The notes: generated by a model not told the origin, from the letters alone. A DNA stretch of 47,179 nt from Corynebacterium amycolatum SK46 (GCF_000173655.1 NZ_ABZU01000015.1:1-47179); one strand, 5' to 3'; shown: positions 26,494-39,772, counted from the stretch's first letter. Program-made: numbers and translations.

Positions 26494-29400
26494 CTAGTTC
26501 TGGCCGCTTCGGCGCACCGCACGACGCACGCGGCGGCGACGATTGAGCGGTTTCGTCTCCGGCACCGAGCCACCGCGATTAGCCTGCTTCCGCTCTGGCT
26601 TAGTAGTGCGGTTGGAAGCGCTCTGTCGCTGCTTCGGCGCAGTCGCTCCGGCATCGCTTTGCGACGAGACCCTGCGCACCGCCCGACGGCGATTACGGCG
26701 AGCTCCCGTGCCCTGAACCGCTACCACTTCAACCCGCGACTTGCCCGAGCGACGGCTACCGCCACTGCGGTTGGCGCTGCGGTTGCTGTCATCGCGGTTG
26801 TCTTTCGCACGATCTCCACCCTTGCTGCCTTCAGCGTCTGCCTTTGGCTTAGCGGACTCGAAGTCCTCGCGACGCGGTGCGCGATCCGACCGGGAGTTAC
26901 CGCGAGTCGGACGACGGCGGCGTGGGGAACGCTCGAACGCCTCCTTGGCCTCCTCATAGGTCTGGGACTCTGCGGCCGCAGCTTTAGCGGCCTTGTTAGC
27001 GTTGCCGCCCTTGTCATCCTTGGCTGGCTCCCGCACATCTGTGGTGGAAGCTGTCTGGGACTCGGCCTGAGGCGCAGTGGTCTCATCCACAGCCGTACGG
27101 CGAACGGCGCGACGACGCGTAGCCCGACGGCGGCGGCGCTGTCCCTCCTTCGGCATGTAACGGTCATCCGACGGCTCCTCTGGATCCTTCTCGCGGGCTT
27201 CCGCAACAGCCGCGGCCGCCAGAGCAGCTAGGTCATTGGAGTTGTCCGATTGCTCATTACGCTCGCGGCGCTCCTGACGGCCACGGCCGTTCTGTCGCTG
27301 CTCATCATCTCGGCTCTGGCTCTTACGAACCCGGCGACGACGCGGCGGCTTCGGCTCATCGTTCTCAGAAGAGACGATGACAGCTTCGACAGCAGCTGCG
27401 ACACGCTTGTCGGCTGCGTCTCTATCGCGCTGGTTGGTCTCCGCGTCGTCGTCAAGCGTTGCCGTGGAAGAGCCTGCCTGGTCGCCCTGATTGCGGTGCA
27501 TGGCCAGCGCGGCCGGGTGGTTGGCCGGATTGTGCTCCGAGCGCGACTTGTTGCGGCGCTTGGACTTACCCTGCTCTTCGTTGCGGCGACCGTTCTTGTG
27601 ACCACGCCCCTGATTGTCCTGCTCGACCGGGTCGATGTGGATAATCAGACCGCGGCCATTACAGCAGCTACACGGCGTGGAGAAGGTCTCCAGCAGGCCT
27701 GTGCCCAGACGCTTGCGCGTCATCTGGACGAGACCGAGCGAGGTAACCTCGGAGACCTCGTGACGCGAGCGGTCGCGGCCGAGTGCCTCCTTCAGACGGC
27801 GCAGCACCAAATCCTGGTTTTCCGGCAGCACCATGTCGATGAAATCGACGACAATCATGCCGCCCAGATCGCGCAGACGCATCTGGCGGACGATCTCCTC
27901 AGCGGCCTCCAGATTGTTGCGAGTGACCGTCTCTTCCAGGTTTCCGCCAGCGCCGGTGAATTTACCGGTGTTGACGTCGATGACCGTCATAGCCTCGGTG
28001 CGGTCGATGACCAGCGTGCCGCCCGAAGGCAGCCAGACCTTGCGGTCGAGTGCCTTGGCCAGCTGCTCATCGATGCGGAAGTGCTCGAAGACATCAGCGC
28101 CGCCGTGCTCCTTGGCGAAGTAGCGCTGCAGACGCGGCTCCAGCTCCGGTGCCAGGTCGCCGATGTAGTCCGTCACTGTGTTCCACGGACGGTCGCCCTC
28201 CACCACGAGACGCGAGAAGTCCTCGTTGAAGACGTCGCGGACGACCTTGACCAGCATGTCCGGCTCTTCGTACAGCGCGATCGGCTTTGCTCCGCGCTTC
28301 GCCTTCGCCGCCTCGGAGGCTTCCCAGATCTCCTGCCACTGCGACTCCAGGCGCTTAATGTCGGCCTCGATGGCCTCCTTGGACACGCCCTCGGCGGCGG
28401 TGCGGATAATCGTGCCCGACCCCTCCGGCGTAACCTCACTCAGAATCGACTTCAGGCGCTTGCGCTCCGGCTCCGGCAGCTTGCGGGAAATACCCGCACT
28501 CCGACCGCCCGGCACGTACACCAGGAATCGACCAGCCATCGAAATGTGGGTGGTCAGACGCGCACCCTTGTGACCAATCGGGTCCTTGGATACCTGGACC
28601 AAAATCTGGTCGCCAGCCTTTAGCGCGTGTTCAATCTTGCGCGAACGCGACTTCGTGCCCAGCAGCTTCCAGTTCAGGTCACCTACGTAAATGACACCGT
28701 TGCGGTCGGTTCCGATATCGATGAACGCCGCTTCCATGCTGGGCAGGACGTTCTGCACGCGACCGAGGTAGATATTGCCGATCTGCGTGGTCTGCGTGTC
28801 AGAGGTAACGAAGTGCTCGACCAACAGGTCATCTTCCAGCACGCCCACCTCAGTGACAATGCCCGCGTGGTCATGGCGCTTGCGCTCACGCACCACCATC
28901 GTGCGCTCCACCGACTCACGGCGTGCCAGGAACTCAGCCTCCGAGATCACGTGGCGCTTGCGCGACTCCTCACGACGCTCGATACGGCGACGGCGCTGCG
29001 CCTCCAGGCGAGTCGACCCCTTAATCGCCTGCGGCTCCTCGACCTCTTCGCGGGTTTCCTCCTCTTCGCGCTCTGCGTTTTCGGTGGTCTTCTCCGCCTG
29101 CTGAGCCTCATCATTACGACGCCCACGTCCACGACGGCGACGACGCGGGCGCGGCTGACGCTCCGTTTCGCTTGATGACGAGCCGTCCTGCCCCTCCCCC
29201 GCGTTGTCATCGGTGCCCTGGTTGGAGGCACCGCTATCAGCCGAAGCTGCATCCTCGGTGGCCAAATTCTTGGCCGTGGCCGGGACAGCCTGCGGAGCCA
29301 GGAAGATAGGCGCAAACGCGGTCTGCTCTTCCGCAACCGGCGGCTCCGGGACTACCGGCGGCTCGATGTCCTGCAGGGCTTCGCCCTGAGTTGCCTGTGT

Positions 29401-30204
29401 ATCCTGCGTATCCTGCGGTCCTTGCGCTTCCTGAGCTTCCTCTGCTGCTGGAGCGCTGGTCGTGCGGACCGCACGGCGAACTCGGCGACCACGACGTGTG
29501 GTCACTGCAGCGCTCTTTGCAGCAGGTGCTTCGGCGGAAGTTTTCTCAGCGGTCTCGGCTACGGTGTCAGCTACAGTGTCGGAAGCATTCTTATCGGCGG
29601 CCTTTTTATCGGCAGCCTTCTTCGACGACGACTGAACTACAGCCTCAACAGCTTCCTCGACGACCGAGTTCGAGGCCTTCTTGGTGTCCTTCTTCTCGGT
29701 CACTTCCTCAGCAGGCGCTGCGTCCGACTTAGCTTCGCTCTTGGCTGCCTTCTGGTCGGCCTTCTTTTCTGTCTTCGGTGCAGCCTTCTTTGTGGCCTTC
29801 TTCGCAGCCGACTTCTTGCTGTTCTTCTTAGCAGCTGGCTTCTTCTCGGACTTCGCTGCGGTTTGCTCGTCCAACTTCTCATTCGCCGCGTTCGGCTTAC
29901 CTACCGACTGCTTTTCCTTCGCGGCCGGCTCTTCGCCGGTTGGCTTGGTCGCAGCGGATCCGTCGTTAAGCGAGGCATCCTCTGGATGATCGCCGATGAA
30001 ATTCAGCACTGCGTCGAGCTGATTTTGATTAATGGTGGACGCTGCGGACTTTACGACAATCCCCGCGTGCCCCAGTGCTTCGATGGTTTCCTTCGAGGTC
30101 AACCCCAAGCTCTTGGCCAGGTGGTGGACTCGGGTTTTCAGAGCCGCTGATTCACGATCAAATTCGCGTGCCTTAGCGACAACATCCTGGCTGAAATTTG
30201 CCAC
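26494..30204 (-). CDS. rne: Ribonuclease E/G family endoribonuclease
   Basis: About 1236 residues. It cuts single-stranded RNA in mRNA decay and rRNA maturation. Layout: an IF2-like N-terminal helical domain (about 25-70), a long Lys/Ala- and Glu-rich low-complexity region (80-440), an S1 domain (about 465-555), and a catalytic domain. The metal ligands are D743 (VIDVNTGKF) and D787 (MIVVDFIDM), and the zinc-link cysteines PCSCC are near 845. A basic Arg-rich C-terminal third follows. The GTG at 30204 is preferred over the longer frame to 30384 because AAGGAG lies 11 bases upstream and the conserved N-terminal domain follows. The enlarged flanks may be scaffolds for RNA or partner proteins. 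Confidence 0.93.
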   Translation of the reverse strand: MANFSQDVVAKAREFDRESAALKTRVHHLAKSLGLTSKETIEALGHAGIVVKSAASTINQNQLDAVLNFIGDHPEDASLNDGSAATKPTGEEPAAKEKQSVGKPNAANEKLDEQTAAKSEKKPAAKKNSKKSAAKKATKKAAPKTEKKADQKAAKSEAKSDAAPAEEVTEKKDTKKASNSVVEEAVEAVVQSSSKKAADKKAADKNASDTVADTVAETAEKTSAEAPAAKSAAVTTRRGRRVRRAVRTTSAPAAEEAQEAQGPQDTQDTQATQGEALQDIEPPVVPEPPVAEEQTAFAPIFLAPQAVPATAKNLATEDAASADSGASNQGTDDNAGEGQDGSSSSETERQPRPRRRRRGRGRRNDEAQQAEKTTENAEREEEETREEVEEPQAIKGSTRLEAQRRRRIERREESRKRHVISEAEFLARRESVERTMVVRERKRHDHAGIVTEVGVLEDDLLVEHFVTSDTQTTQIGNIYLGRVQNVLPSMEAAFIDIGTDRNGVIYVGDLNWKLLGTKSRSRKIEHALKAGDQILVQVSKDPIGHKGARLTTHISMAGRFLVYVPGGRSAGISRKLPEPERKRLKSILSEVTPEGSGTIIRTAAEGVSKEAIEADIKRLESQWQEIWEASEAAKAKRGAKPIALYEEPDMLVKVVRDVFNEDFSRLVVEGDRPWNTVTDYIGDLAPELEPRLQRYFAKEHGGADVFEHFRIDEQLAKALDRKVWLPSGGTLVIDRTEAMTVIDVNTGKFTGAGGNLEETVTRNNLEAAEEIVRQMRLRDLGGMIVVDFIDMVLPENQDLVLRRLKEALGRDRSRHEVSEVTSLGLVQMTRKRLGTGLLETFSTPCSCCNGRGLIIHIDPVEQDNQGRGHKNGRRNEEQGKSKRRNKSRSEHNPANHPAALAMHRNQGDQAGSSTATLDDDAETNQRDRDAADKRVAAAVEAVIVSSENDEPKPPRRRRVRKSQSRDDEQRQNGRGRQERRERNEQSDNSNDLAALAAAAVAEAREKDPEEPSDDRYMPKEGQRRRRRATRRRAVRRTAVDETTAPQAESQTASTTDVREPAKDDKGGNANKAAKAAAAESQTYEEAKEAFERSPRRRRPTRGNSRSDRAPRREDFESAKPKADAEGSKGGDRAKDNRDDSNRSANRSGGSRRSGKSRVEVVAVQGTGARRNRRRAVRRVSSQSDAGATAPKQRQSASNRTTKPERKQANRGGSVPETKPLNRRRRVRRAVRRSGQN

Positions 30205-30550
30205 TGTATTTGTTTCTCCTTGACACCCCACCATGCAAAACCCAGCAACAGGAAGCGCACGTTTTGTCATTCCATGTGCGTGTACGTCCCGTTGCGGCCT
30301 TGGGAACCAGGCGGAGCAACGATATTGCGACAGCCACTTCATTTGCACCATACGCGCAGATAGAGGGCCGAAAACGATGAACAATTATGAAAGTCTTATT
30401 GGCAGGCCTTCCGGCTGACTCGGGGATTCAGCGATCACATGCGAACTATTCAATCCGCCGGAGCGAACTCCCGGGCACTACTGCTGCTGTCCATTGTCGC
30501 ACATATCGCGCAGGTGGCGCGCACCGACATTGACGACGGCAGGCCAATCC

Positions 30551-30664
30551 GAGTTACTGACTGCGTTTATGACAAAAATTGCCTGAACCTACCGTCTGAA
30601 AGTGTCATAAACTCACGCAGTTTCACATTTGCAGCCCTTGCCCGCATTCACATTTGCAGCCCGC
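30551..30664. repeat. Palindromic intergenic repeat, copy B
   Basis: The gap between ndk and rne (30205-30778) has no gene. This element holds the left arm ACTGACTGCGTTTATG (30556-30571) followed by ACA, and the right arm TGTCATAAACTCACGCAGTT (30603-30622) followed by TTCACATTTGCAGCCC. The last 16 bases recur at 30648-30663. The arms pair with each other apart from a few bases. Copy A at 12464-12593 shares both arms and the ATTTGCAGCCC end. The stretch 30205-30550 is the rne upstream region, in which I see no clear promoter. Confidence 0.7.
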
Positions 30665-30693
30665 TAAAGAGCCACTCCACGGTCGTCGACAAG

Positions 30694-30740
30694 CAAAAAG
30701 CGCCGAACCGGCAAACAATTTGCTTGCTCAGTTCGGCGCC
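30694..30740 (-). terminator. Intrinsic terminator of ndk
   Basis: The stem GCGCCGAAC (30700-30708) / GTTCGGCGC (30731-30739) has further inner pairing. On the minus strand it is followed by five T (30699-30695). It lies about 40 bases behind the ndk stop codon. Confidence 0.8.
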
Positions 30741-30778
30741 AGTTCAACGCTTACGTGTCAATGCTGAACCGCCAACGC

Positions 30779-31189
30779 TTAGAGGTTCGGGAACCAAATA
30801 CCAATCTCGCGCTCAGCGGACTCCGGAGAATCGGAACCGTGAACAACGTTGTTAGCAACCTCAAGTGCGAAGTCACCGCGGATGGAGCCCGGGGTTGCGG
30901 CCTCAACCGGGTTGGTGCCGCCAGCGAGCTGACGCCAAGCAGCGATTGCGTTCGGGCCCTCGATAACACCAGCGACCAGCGGTGCAGAGGTGATGAAATC
31001 AACCAGCTCACCAAAGAACGGCTTATCGACGTGCTCTGCGTAGTGCTCCTTCGCAGTTGCCTCGTCAGCAACACGGAGGTCAAGCGCGACCAGCTTCAGG
31101 CCCTTGCGCTCGATGCGGGAGATAACTTCGCCGACCAGACCGCGGGAAACGCCGTCCGGCTTAATCAGAATAAGAGTACGTTCAGTCAT
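30779..31189 (-). CDS. ndk: Nucleoside diphosphate kinase
   Basis: 136 residues. It transfers phosphate between nucleoside triphosphates and diphosphates. The start [13 protein letters not shown] matches the family. The active histidine lies in [17 protein letters not shown], where the usual HGSDS motif is intact. Two earlier in-frame ATGs (31201 and 31198) are less likely, because homologues begin at MTERT. No ribosome-binding site is seen before any of them. A CCCCGCTG/CAGCGGGG hairpin (31213-31220 and 31237-31244) lies just upstream. Confidence 0.95.
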   Translation of the reverse strand: MTERTLILIKPDGVSRGLVGEVISRIERKGLKLVALDLRVADEATAKEHYAEHVDKPFFGELVDFITSAPLVAGVIEGPNAIAAWRQLAGGTNPVEAATPGSIRGDFALEVANNVVHGSDSPESAEREIGIWFPNL

Positions 31190-31273
31190 GGTGAGCATCA
31201 TACTATGACAAACCCCGCTGCACCGGAGTGGTGGTACAGCGGGGTGAAAGTCGCGACTACGAGCGCGGGAGGT

Positions 31274-31789
31274 TTACGAGTGCTGGGTGGTCAACAGACC
31301 GCGCTCCATTCGTTGGATGAGGTTCTTCCGCAGGTGCAGAATGTAGGCCCACACTAGTGCGAAGACGATACCCACCACGCCCATAGACACGTGTGTGAAA
31401 ATAGCCAACACACCAAAAACCTGCAGCACAATGTTGGCCTTCAGCGCCCAGGGCTGCTTCTGCAGGAAAGCCATCGCAATCAGAGCCAGGCCCAGGATGG
31501 TGATGTACGTAACCGAGAAGGTCTGGTTAATCTGGCCGTCGGGAATGCGTGTGACCACAGTCAGACCAAGCAGCACCGAGATAGCCTGCATAATCAGCGT
31601 GCCGGCCATGACACCACGCAGCCCCTTCAGCGGGTCCTTAGCCGGATCGTGTCCCGCACCGAGCGGACCGTACTTGCCGCCCTCACTCAGGTCACGGCCC
31701 TCGCGATAGGCGCGCAGGGCCTCGCGGTCGGCAGCGGTGTAATCCTCCGCGCCATTGCCCTGTGGCTGGCTCGCCTGAGATTCACTCAT
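31274..31789 (-). CDS. DUF4233 family membrane protein
   Basis: 171 residues. A polar N-terminal ~55 residues is followed by about four membrane segments (GLRGVMAGTLIMQAISVLLG, then TYITILGLALIAMAFL, ANIVLQVFGVLAIF and VGIVFALVWAYIL). This matches the actinobacterial DUF4233 family, which regularly follows folC. Its function is unknown. The ATG overlaps the folC stop in ATGA (31786-31789), so translation is coupled to folC. Confidence 0.85.
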   Translation of the reverse strand: MSESQASQPQGNGAEDYTAADREALRAYREGRDLSEGGKYGPLGAGHDPAKDPLKGLRGVMAGTLIMQAISVLLGLTVVTRIPDGQINQTFSVTYITILGLALIAMAFLQKQPWALKANIVLQVFGVLAIFTHVSMGVVGIVFALVWAYILHLRKNLIQRMERGLLTTQHS

Positions 31790-33504
31790 TGCGGGTCCTT
31801 TCCAAATAGTGTCCGGGCCTCGCCCGCGGTAACAACAGATCCAGTGACGATCACACCGGAACCAGAGACAATACCGTCACCGGTGTCGGTTTCCTCAGCC
31901 AGCGCGACAGCTAGCTCAACGGCGGACGGCAGAGTCGGTACGCGATGCACACGCTCCTCGCCGAAAATCTCCTCCGCAAGGTCAGCCAGGTCGTCGTAGT
32001 GCAGCGCACGCGGCGAGGTGTTCTGGGTGATTACCACTTCTTCGAAGTACGGCTCCAGCTCAACCAGCAGCCCACGAGCATCCTTCTCCCCCAACACCGA
32101 CAGCACACCGATGACACGGCGGAAGTCGAACTCAGCGGAGAGGGCCGTGCGTAGCGCACGGGCACCGTGAGGATTGTGGGCGGCATCGATGAACACCGTC
32201 GGGGTCGAGCGCACGCGCTCCAGGCGGCCGGGTGAGGCGACCGTCGCAAAGCCTTCGCGAACCGCATCAATGTTGAGCGGACGCCCCGGACCTGCGCCGA
32301 AGAACGCCTCCACCGCGGCTAGTGCTGTGGCGGCGTTACGCGCCTGATGCGGACCGTGCAGCGGCAGATGGATGTCGTCATACTCGCCGACCAGACCCTT
32401 GAGCGTCAGGTTCTGCCCGCCGACAGCCAGCTGATGACTAACGACACCGTACTCAACCCCAGCACGGGCGACGGAGGCGTCCATTTCCACGGCACGGCGC
32501 AAAACGACGTCCATTGCTTCCGGTTCCTGCTCGCCAACAATGGCGACATTGTCCGGTGGCGTGAGCAAGTCGTCCTTATTCCACCGCGACTTGATGATGC
32601 CGGCCTTCTCAGAAGCGATTTCAGCCAGGGTATCGCCGAGGTACTCCGTGTGATCGAGACCGATTGGGCAGATGACTGCCACGTCGGCCTCCACCACGTT
32701 GGTCGCATCCCATGTGCCGCCCATGCCGACTTCCACCACGGCAACATCGACAGGAGCGTCGGCGAAGGCAGCGTAGGCCATGGCCGTGAGGACCTCGAAC
32801 TTGCTCATCTGCGGGCCGCCCTTTTCGGCGGACTTGGCGTCAACCATTTCCACGTAGGGCTGAATCTCGCGCCAGATGCGCACGTAATCGCGTGGATGGA
32901 TGGGCTGGCCATCGATGGCGATGCGCTCGGTAACCAGCTGCAGATGGGGACTGGTGGTGCGGCCGGTGCGACGACCGAGAGCGCGCACCAGCGACTCAAT
33001 CATGCGCACAGTGGAAGTCTTGCCATTCGTGCCGGCAACGTGAATGACCGGAGTGGCACGCTCGGGATGGCCAAGGATGTCCATCAGCATCTCGATCCGC
33101 TCGAGCGACGGGTCAATTTTGGTCTCCGGCCAGCGCTGATCCAGCTCGGCTTCCACCTCTGCAAGCTCGCGCAGCTCCTCTGCGGTGGCCTCCAGCGGGG
33201 CCGGATCGTTGACTGGGCGATCCACATCGACGGGCAGGCTCAGGCCTTCCTCGGACACGGAGACCTCACCGAGGCGCATGTCATCGGGCATGCGGTCATC
33301 GGCCATCACACCGGCGATTTCGCGAGGTTCGAGGTCCTCGACGATCTGAGAGTCAGCCGGATCGAATTCAAACTCAGGCGCTGCAGTGGACTCCTCTCGC
33401 ACCGCAGACTCTTCCTGCGTCACCGAATCGTCCTCGCCGCCAAGACTCAAACGAATCTCGCCTGCGGCCTCATCACGTGGTTCAGCATCCCGTGGATCGG
33501 TCAT
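31786..33504 (-). CDS. folC: Folylpolyglutamate/dihydrofolate synthase with acidic N-terminal extension
   Basis: 572 residues, about 100 more than usual. FolC adds glutamate to folates and, in many bacteria, to dihydropteroate. The P-loop [11 protein letters not shown] is near residue 155. The Mur-ligase features GLDHTEYLG and [11 protein letters not shown] follow in order. The catalytic part begins near residue 105 ([13 protein letters not shown]). The first ~100 residues are highly acidic and probably disordered. The ATG at 33504 overlaps the valS stop in ATGA. Internal methionines near 68-76 are possible alternatives without good ribosome-binding sites. It is part of the valS-folC-DUF4233 unit. 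Confidence 0.94.
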   Translation of the reverse strand: MTDPRDAEPRDEAAGEIRLSLGGEDDSVTQEESAVREESTAAPEFEFDPADSQIVEDLEPREIAGVMADDRMPDDMRLGEVSVSEEGLSLPVDVDRPVNDPAPLEATAEELRELAEVEAELDQRWPETKIDPSLERIEMLMDILGHPERATPVIHVAGTNGKTSTVRMIESLVRALGRRTGRTTSPHLQLVTERIAIDGQPIHPRDYVRIWREIQPYVEMVDAKSAEKGGPQMSKFEVLTAMAYAAFADAPVDVAVVEVGMGGTWDATNVVEADVAVICPIGLDHTEYLGDTLAEIASEKAGIIKSRWNKDDLLTPPDNVAIVGEQEPEAMDVVLRRAVEMDASVARAGVEYGVVSHQLAVGGQNLTLKGLVGEYDDIHLPLHGPHQARNAATALAAVEAFFGAGPGRPLNIDAVREGFATVASPGRLERVRSTPTVFIDAAHNPHGARALRTALSAEFDFRRVIGVLSVLGEKDARGLLVELEPYFEEVVITQNTSPRALHYDDLADLAEEIFGEERVHRVPTLPSAVELAVALAEETDTGDGIVSGSGVIVTGSVVTAGEARTLFGKDPQ

Positions 33505-36236
33505 GCCTGCGGAAGTCCCTCCAAACGAGCCTTAATACGGTCAATCTCCTCCAGTGCGAACTGGTGGCGAGTCTTAATCTTCTCCACGACCTGCTCCGGA
33601 GCCTTGGACAGGAAGGCCTCGTTGCCGAGCTTCTTCTCGGTGCCGGCCAGTTCCTTCTCCGCCTTGGCCAGGTCCTTTTCCAGGCGCTTGCGTTCAGCGG
33701 CCACGTCGACAGTGCCGGAGGTATCCAGCTCGATCAGGACCGTGGCCTGAGACAGGCGCACCTCAATGGAAGCGGTAGCGGTGAATCCATCCTCCGGTGC
33801 CTCAGCACGAGCCAGCGAACGAATCATCTCTTCCTGAGCAGCCAAATCTGCATCCACTAGGTTCATGCGTGCCGGCACGCGCTGCGACGGCTTCACCCCC
33901 TGGTCATTGCGGAAACGACGCAGCTCGGTGACCAACTTCTGGGCATCGGCAATACGACGTGCGGCAACCTCGTCGACAGCAGCGCCATCGGTGGTCATGG
34001 TTGCGTCCGGCCAGGCGGAAATAACCAGAGAGTCCTCGAAGCCCTCCGCGCCGTCGGTAAGCGCCTTCCACAGCGTCTCCGTGACGAACGGCATGGACGG
34101 GTGCAGCAGACGCAGCAGCGTATCCAGAACACGGCCGAGAACCAGACGTGTGGAGGCGGCGCGGGCGGCCTGCTCCTCGGTCATGGTTTCGCCGTCGTTC
34201 AGGCGTGGGAAGTCGACCTTTGTCATCTCCAGGTACCAGTCACAGACCTCGTCCCATGCGAAGTGGTAGAGGGCCTCGTTGGCCTTGGAGAACTCGTACC
34301 TATCCAGCGCAGAGTCAACCTCAGCGCGGACCTGTTCCAGGCGGTCCAGAATCCAGCGGTCGGTGTCGGTGAGCTGGTCACGGTCCGGCAGTTCGCCCAT
34401 GTGGGCACCGTTCATCAGCGCAAAGCGGGTGGCGTTGAACAGCTTGGTAGCGAAGTTACGGGAGCTCTGAGCGGCGTCGTTACCAACCGGCAGGTCAGAG
34501 CCCGGGTTAGCGCCACGAGCCAGCGTAAAGCGAAGTGCGTCCGCACCGTAGTCACGCACCCAGTCCAGCGGGTCAATGCCGTTGCCGAGAGACTTCGACA
34601 TCTTGCGGCCCTGCTCATCGCGGACCAGACCGTGCAGGAAGACATCCTTGAACGGCACCTGCGGTCGGCCGTCGCGGCCCTTACCCAGCGGTGAATCAGG
34701 CAGGTTGGCAGCAAAGGTCGAAAACATCATCATGCGCGCGACCCAGAAGAACAGAATGTCGTAGCCGGTGACCAGCACGGATGTCGGGTAGAACTTCTCC
34801 AGCTCTGGGGTGGCTTCCGGCCAACCCATCGTGGAGAACGGCCACAGCGCGGAGGAGAACCAGGTATCCAAAACGTCCGGATCCTGCGTCCAGCCCTCGC
34901 CTGTCGGAGCCTCATCATCCGGGCCGACACAGACGACCTCGCCATTCGGGCCGTACCAGATCGGGATGCGGTGGCCCCACCACAGCTGACGCGAAATACA
35001 CCAGTCGTGCATGTCATCGACCCAGTCGAACCAGCGCGGCTCCTGCGAAGCCGGGTGAATAACCGTGTCGCCCTCGCGAACAGCATCGCCGGACATCTTG
35101 GCCAGCTCATCGACCTTAACGAACCACTGCAGGCTCAGCAGCGGCTCAATCGGCTCACCCGAGCGCTCCGAGTGGCCAACCGAGTGAACGTACGGGCGGA
35201 CCTCCTTGACAATGCGCCCCTGCTCACGCAGCGCCTCCGTCAGCGCAGTACGGGCTTCCGCACGATCCATGCCGTCGAAACGCGTGCCAGTGTTGAAGAT
35301 ACGGCCAGTGGTGTCGATGACCTCCGGCATATCCAGGTCGTGGCGCTGGCCCATGGCGAAGTCATTCGGATCGTGTGCCGGCGTGATCTTCACCGCACCG
35401 GTACCGAACTCGCGGTCCACATAGTCATCGGCGATGACCTGAATCTTCAGGTCCTCGCGGAACGGGTGGTCCAAAACCTTGCCCACCAGGTGCGTGTAGC
35501 GCTCATCCTCCGGGTGCACGGCAATTGCCACGTCGCCCAGCATCGTCTCCACACGAGTCGTCGCCACAACAATGGAGTCTTCCCCATCGCCGTAGCGGAA
35601 GGAGACGAGCTCGCCTTCAGCGTCCTCGTACTTGACCTCAATATCCGAGATTGCGGTCTGCAGCACCGGCGACCAGTTGACCATGCGCTTGGCGCGGTAG
35701 ATTAGGCCGCGGTCAAACAGTTCCTTAAAAATCGTCTGAACCGCACGGGACAGGCCCTCGTCCAGAGTGAAGCGCTCACGGGACCAATCCAGGGAGTCAC
35801 CAATCTGGCGCATCTGGTTGCCGATACGTCCGCCGTAATCGTGCTTCCACTCCCAGACCTTCTCCACGAATTCCTCGCGGCCATAATCGAAGCGGTCCTT
35901 GCCTTCGGAATCCTTCAGCATCGCCTCGACCTTGGTCTGCGTTGCGATACCCGCGTGGTCCATACCCGGCAGCCACAGCACCTCGTAGCCCTGCATGCGC
36001 TTACGGCGCACCAGCGCATCCATCAAAGTGTGGTCCAGTGCGTGGCCCATGTGCAGCTGACCCGTCACATTCGGCGGGGGCAGCACAATAGAGTAAGCCG
36101 GCTTGGAGCTAGACGGATCAGCCTCGAAATAGCCAGCGTCTACCCAGCCCTGGTACAGGTCCGACTCCACGTCAGCCGGGTTCCACGACTTGGGCAACTT
36201 ATCTGCTCTGTTTAGGTCCACGTTGTTCTCAGTCAC
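33501..36236 (-). CDS. valS: Valyl-tRNA synthetase
   Basis: 911 residues, normal length. It charges tRNA-Val and edits threonine. The HIGH motif appears as HMGH at 62-65, the editing domain follows, and KMSKS lies in [11 protein letters not shown] at about two-thirds. The C-terminal coiled coil that contacts tRNA is present at about 840-905. It starts with GTG at 36236, with no ribosome-binding site. TAAGAT lies 7 bases upstream, which fits a leaderless message. folC overlaps its last four bases. No T-box is seen upstream. Confidence 0.97.
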   Translation of the reverse strand: MTENNVDLNRADKLPKSWNPADVESDLYQGWVDAGYFEADPSSSKPAYSIVLPPPNVTGQLHMGHALDHTLMDALVRRKRMQGYEVLWLPGMDHAGIATQTKVEAMLKDSEGKDRFDYGREEFVEKVWEWKHDYGGRIGNQMRQIGDSLDWSRERFTLDEGLSRAVQTIFKELFDRGLIYRAKRMVNWSPVLQTAISDIEVKYEDAEGELVSFRYGDGEDSIVVATTRVETMLGDVAIAVHPEDERYTHLVGKVLDHPFREDLKIQVIADDYVDREFGTGAVKITPAHDPNDFAMGQRHDLDMPEVIDTTGRIFNTGTRFDGMDRAEARTALTEALREQGRIVKEVRPYVHSVGHSERSGEPIEPLLSLQWFVKVDELAKMSGDAVREGDTVIHPASQEPRWFDWVDDMHDWCISRQLWWGHRIPIWYGPNGEVVCVGPDDEAPTGEGWTQDPDVLDTWFSSALWPFSTMGWPEATPELEKFYPTSVLVTGYDILFFWVARMMMFSTFAANLPDSPLGKGRDGRPQVPFKDVFLHGLVRDEQGRKMSKSLGNGIDPLDWVRDYGADALRFTLARGANPGSDLPVGNDAAQSSRNFATKLFNATRFALMNGAHMGELPDRDQLTDTDRWILDRLEQVRAEVDSALDRYEFSKANEALYHFAWDEVCDWYLEMTKVDFPRLNDGETMTEEQAARAASTRLVLGRVLDTLLRLLHPSMPFVTETLWKALTDGAEGFEDSLVISAWPDATMTTDGAAVDEVAARRIADAQKLVTELRRFRNDQGVKPSQRVPARMNLVDADLAAQEEMIRSLARAEAPEDGFTATASIEVRLSQATVLIELDTSGTVDVAAERKRLEKDLAKAEKELAGTEKKLGNEAFLSKAPEQVVEKIKTRHQFALEEIDRIKARLEGLPQA

Positions 36237-36387
36237 GCGTCACATCTTAGCGCCTTGCCCGGATTTGTTTTTCCAGGGGCTTTACGACGACCCTTGCGCC
36301 CCAACCCATATCTGCTATCGGCGACTTACGCACCGCCGAATTCAAGCTTTACTCACGTCCCGAGCCAACCGGCGATTACCGCACAAA

Positions 36388-36426
36388 ATAAAAGCGCTCT
36401 CTTGTGAAATCATCACAAGAGAGCGC
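36388..36426 (-). terminator. Intrinsic terminator of mdh
   Basis: A perfect 14-bp stem, GCGCTCTCTTGTGA (36394-36407) / TCACAAGAGAGCGC (36413-36426), with a 5-base loop. On the minus strand it is followed by TTTTATTTT. It stands between mdh and valS. Confidence 0.88.
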
Positions 36427-36450
36427 CTCTAAACGGCCGTTGACCAGCCC

Positions 36451-37515
<1,065 letters not shown>

Positions 37516-37664
37516 TCAGGCCGATTCTGAAAAACGGATAGCATTAGGCATGACTTACGGTCGTGTACTCATTTCACTAGAAAGAAGTCCGCGACCGAGC
37601 AATTTCACCCCCGTTAGATAGCCCAAACCCCGTAGTCGCCCTCTAGTCCAAGCAAAGGATTTTC

Positions 37665-38450
37665 ATGAAGTCTCCAGGCTCCTCTGATGCAATCCCCCAT
37701 GCAGTCTTGGTGGCAGCACTTCAAGAATTCACCGCAAAGGGGTATGCAGATGCCCGTTTGGATGCCATTGCTGCCGCCTCTGGGGTCTCCAAGCGCATGC
37801 TTCACTACCACTGCGGTGACAAGTTGGGACTCTACAGGGCGACGTGGGCACATGTACTGGAGACCGTAAGGCCTGACGACGACGCCCTGCGTCCGCACTC
37901 CAATGTGCCGGTGGAAGCCCTGCAGCATGTAGTCGGCGTTATCTACGACTATTTCTCGGCGAACCCGCTCGCCGTGCGGTTCATCATCCAGGAAAACCTG
38001 CACCCGGTACTGCCGCTAGAAGGCGTGACTGGCCTTGGTGGTCAGAGCCCCATTGTTTTGGAGTTTGACCGCATCTTGTTGCTCGGCCGCGATTACGGTG
38101 CATTCCGCACTGATATTTCCGCCCTTGATCTTTATATTCTCGTGCTGTCGCTGGCCACCTTCCCCACCCTGCACCAGCGGACTTTTGAAAACCTCTACGG
38201 CATTGAAATGCAGTCGACAGTGCTGTCGGACAAGCTGCGTGAGTTCGCTCAGGACACTGTGACCAGCCTGTTGACGTCCTCGCCTCGCAACGAACCGGGC
38301 AGCTCGTACACTTCCCTGCTGGCCTCCCATGGCGCCAACTCGTCCGCGCTTGGCGCAGAGGTCTACGGCGATCAGCCCAACCCAGAGACTCAGGACTTAA
38401 CTACTGACGACGCCCCGGATTACCGCGACATCTACGGCATGGACGACTAG
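37665..38450 (+). CDS. TetR-family transcriptional regulator
   Basis: 261 residues, long for the family. The DNA-binding helix-turn-helix lies at about 12-58 (HAVLVAALQEFTAKGYADAR, then IAAASGVSKRMLHYHCGDK). The ligand-binding domain runs to about 205, with a Ser/Asp-rich C-terminal tail. AAAGGA lies 5 bases before the ATG. TTACGG and TAGAAA (37578-37583), 17 bases apart, could be its promoter. It is divergent from mdh, so it may act on its own gene and on mdh; no clear operator palindrome was found between them. Ligand and targets are unknown. Confidence 0.85.
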   Translation: MKSPGSSDAIPHAVLVAALQEFTAKGYADARLDAIAAASGVSKRMLHYHCGDKLGLYRATWAHVLETVRPDDDALRPHSNVPVEALQHVVGVIYDYFSANPLAVRFIIQENLHPVLPLEGVTGLGGQSPIVLEFDRILLLGRDYGAFRTDISALDLYILVLSLATFPTLHQRTFENLYGIEMQSTVLSDKLREFAQDTVTSLLTSSPRNEPGSSYTSLLASHGANSSALGAEVYGDQPNPETQDLTTDDAPDYRDIYGMDD

Positions 38451-38467
38451 GGCTCCATACAGACATC

Positions 38468-38502
38468 AAAAAACCGGTTAGAGCGGCTACTACGGGTTTT
38501 TA
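38468..38502. terminator. Weak bidirectional terminator between the TetR gene and clpX
   Basis: AAAAAACCG (38468-38476) can pair with CGGGTTTTT (38493-38501), with one unpaired G. T-runs lie on both sides. It is placed between the convergent TetR-type gene and clpX. Confidence 0.4.
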
Positions 38503-38509
38503 GCTAACT

Positions 38510-39772
<1,263 letters not shown>

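Noticed and set aside
27250..28623. 457-codon plus-strand open frame opposite rne
   Set aside because: It is antisense to the conserved catalytic part of RNase E/G, has no recognisable domain, and is typical of high-G+C shadow frames.
36403..36417. Possible GlxR/CRP operator TGTGA-TCACA
   Set aside because: The half sites are 5 bases apart instead of 6, and the sequence is the loop side of the strong mdh terminator stem.
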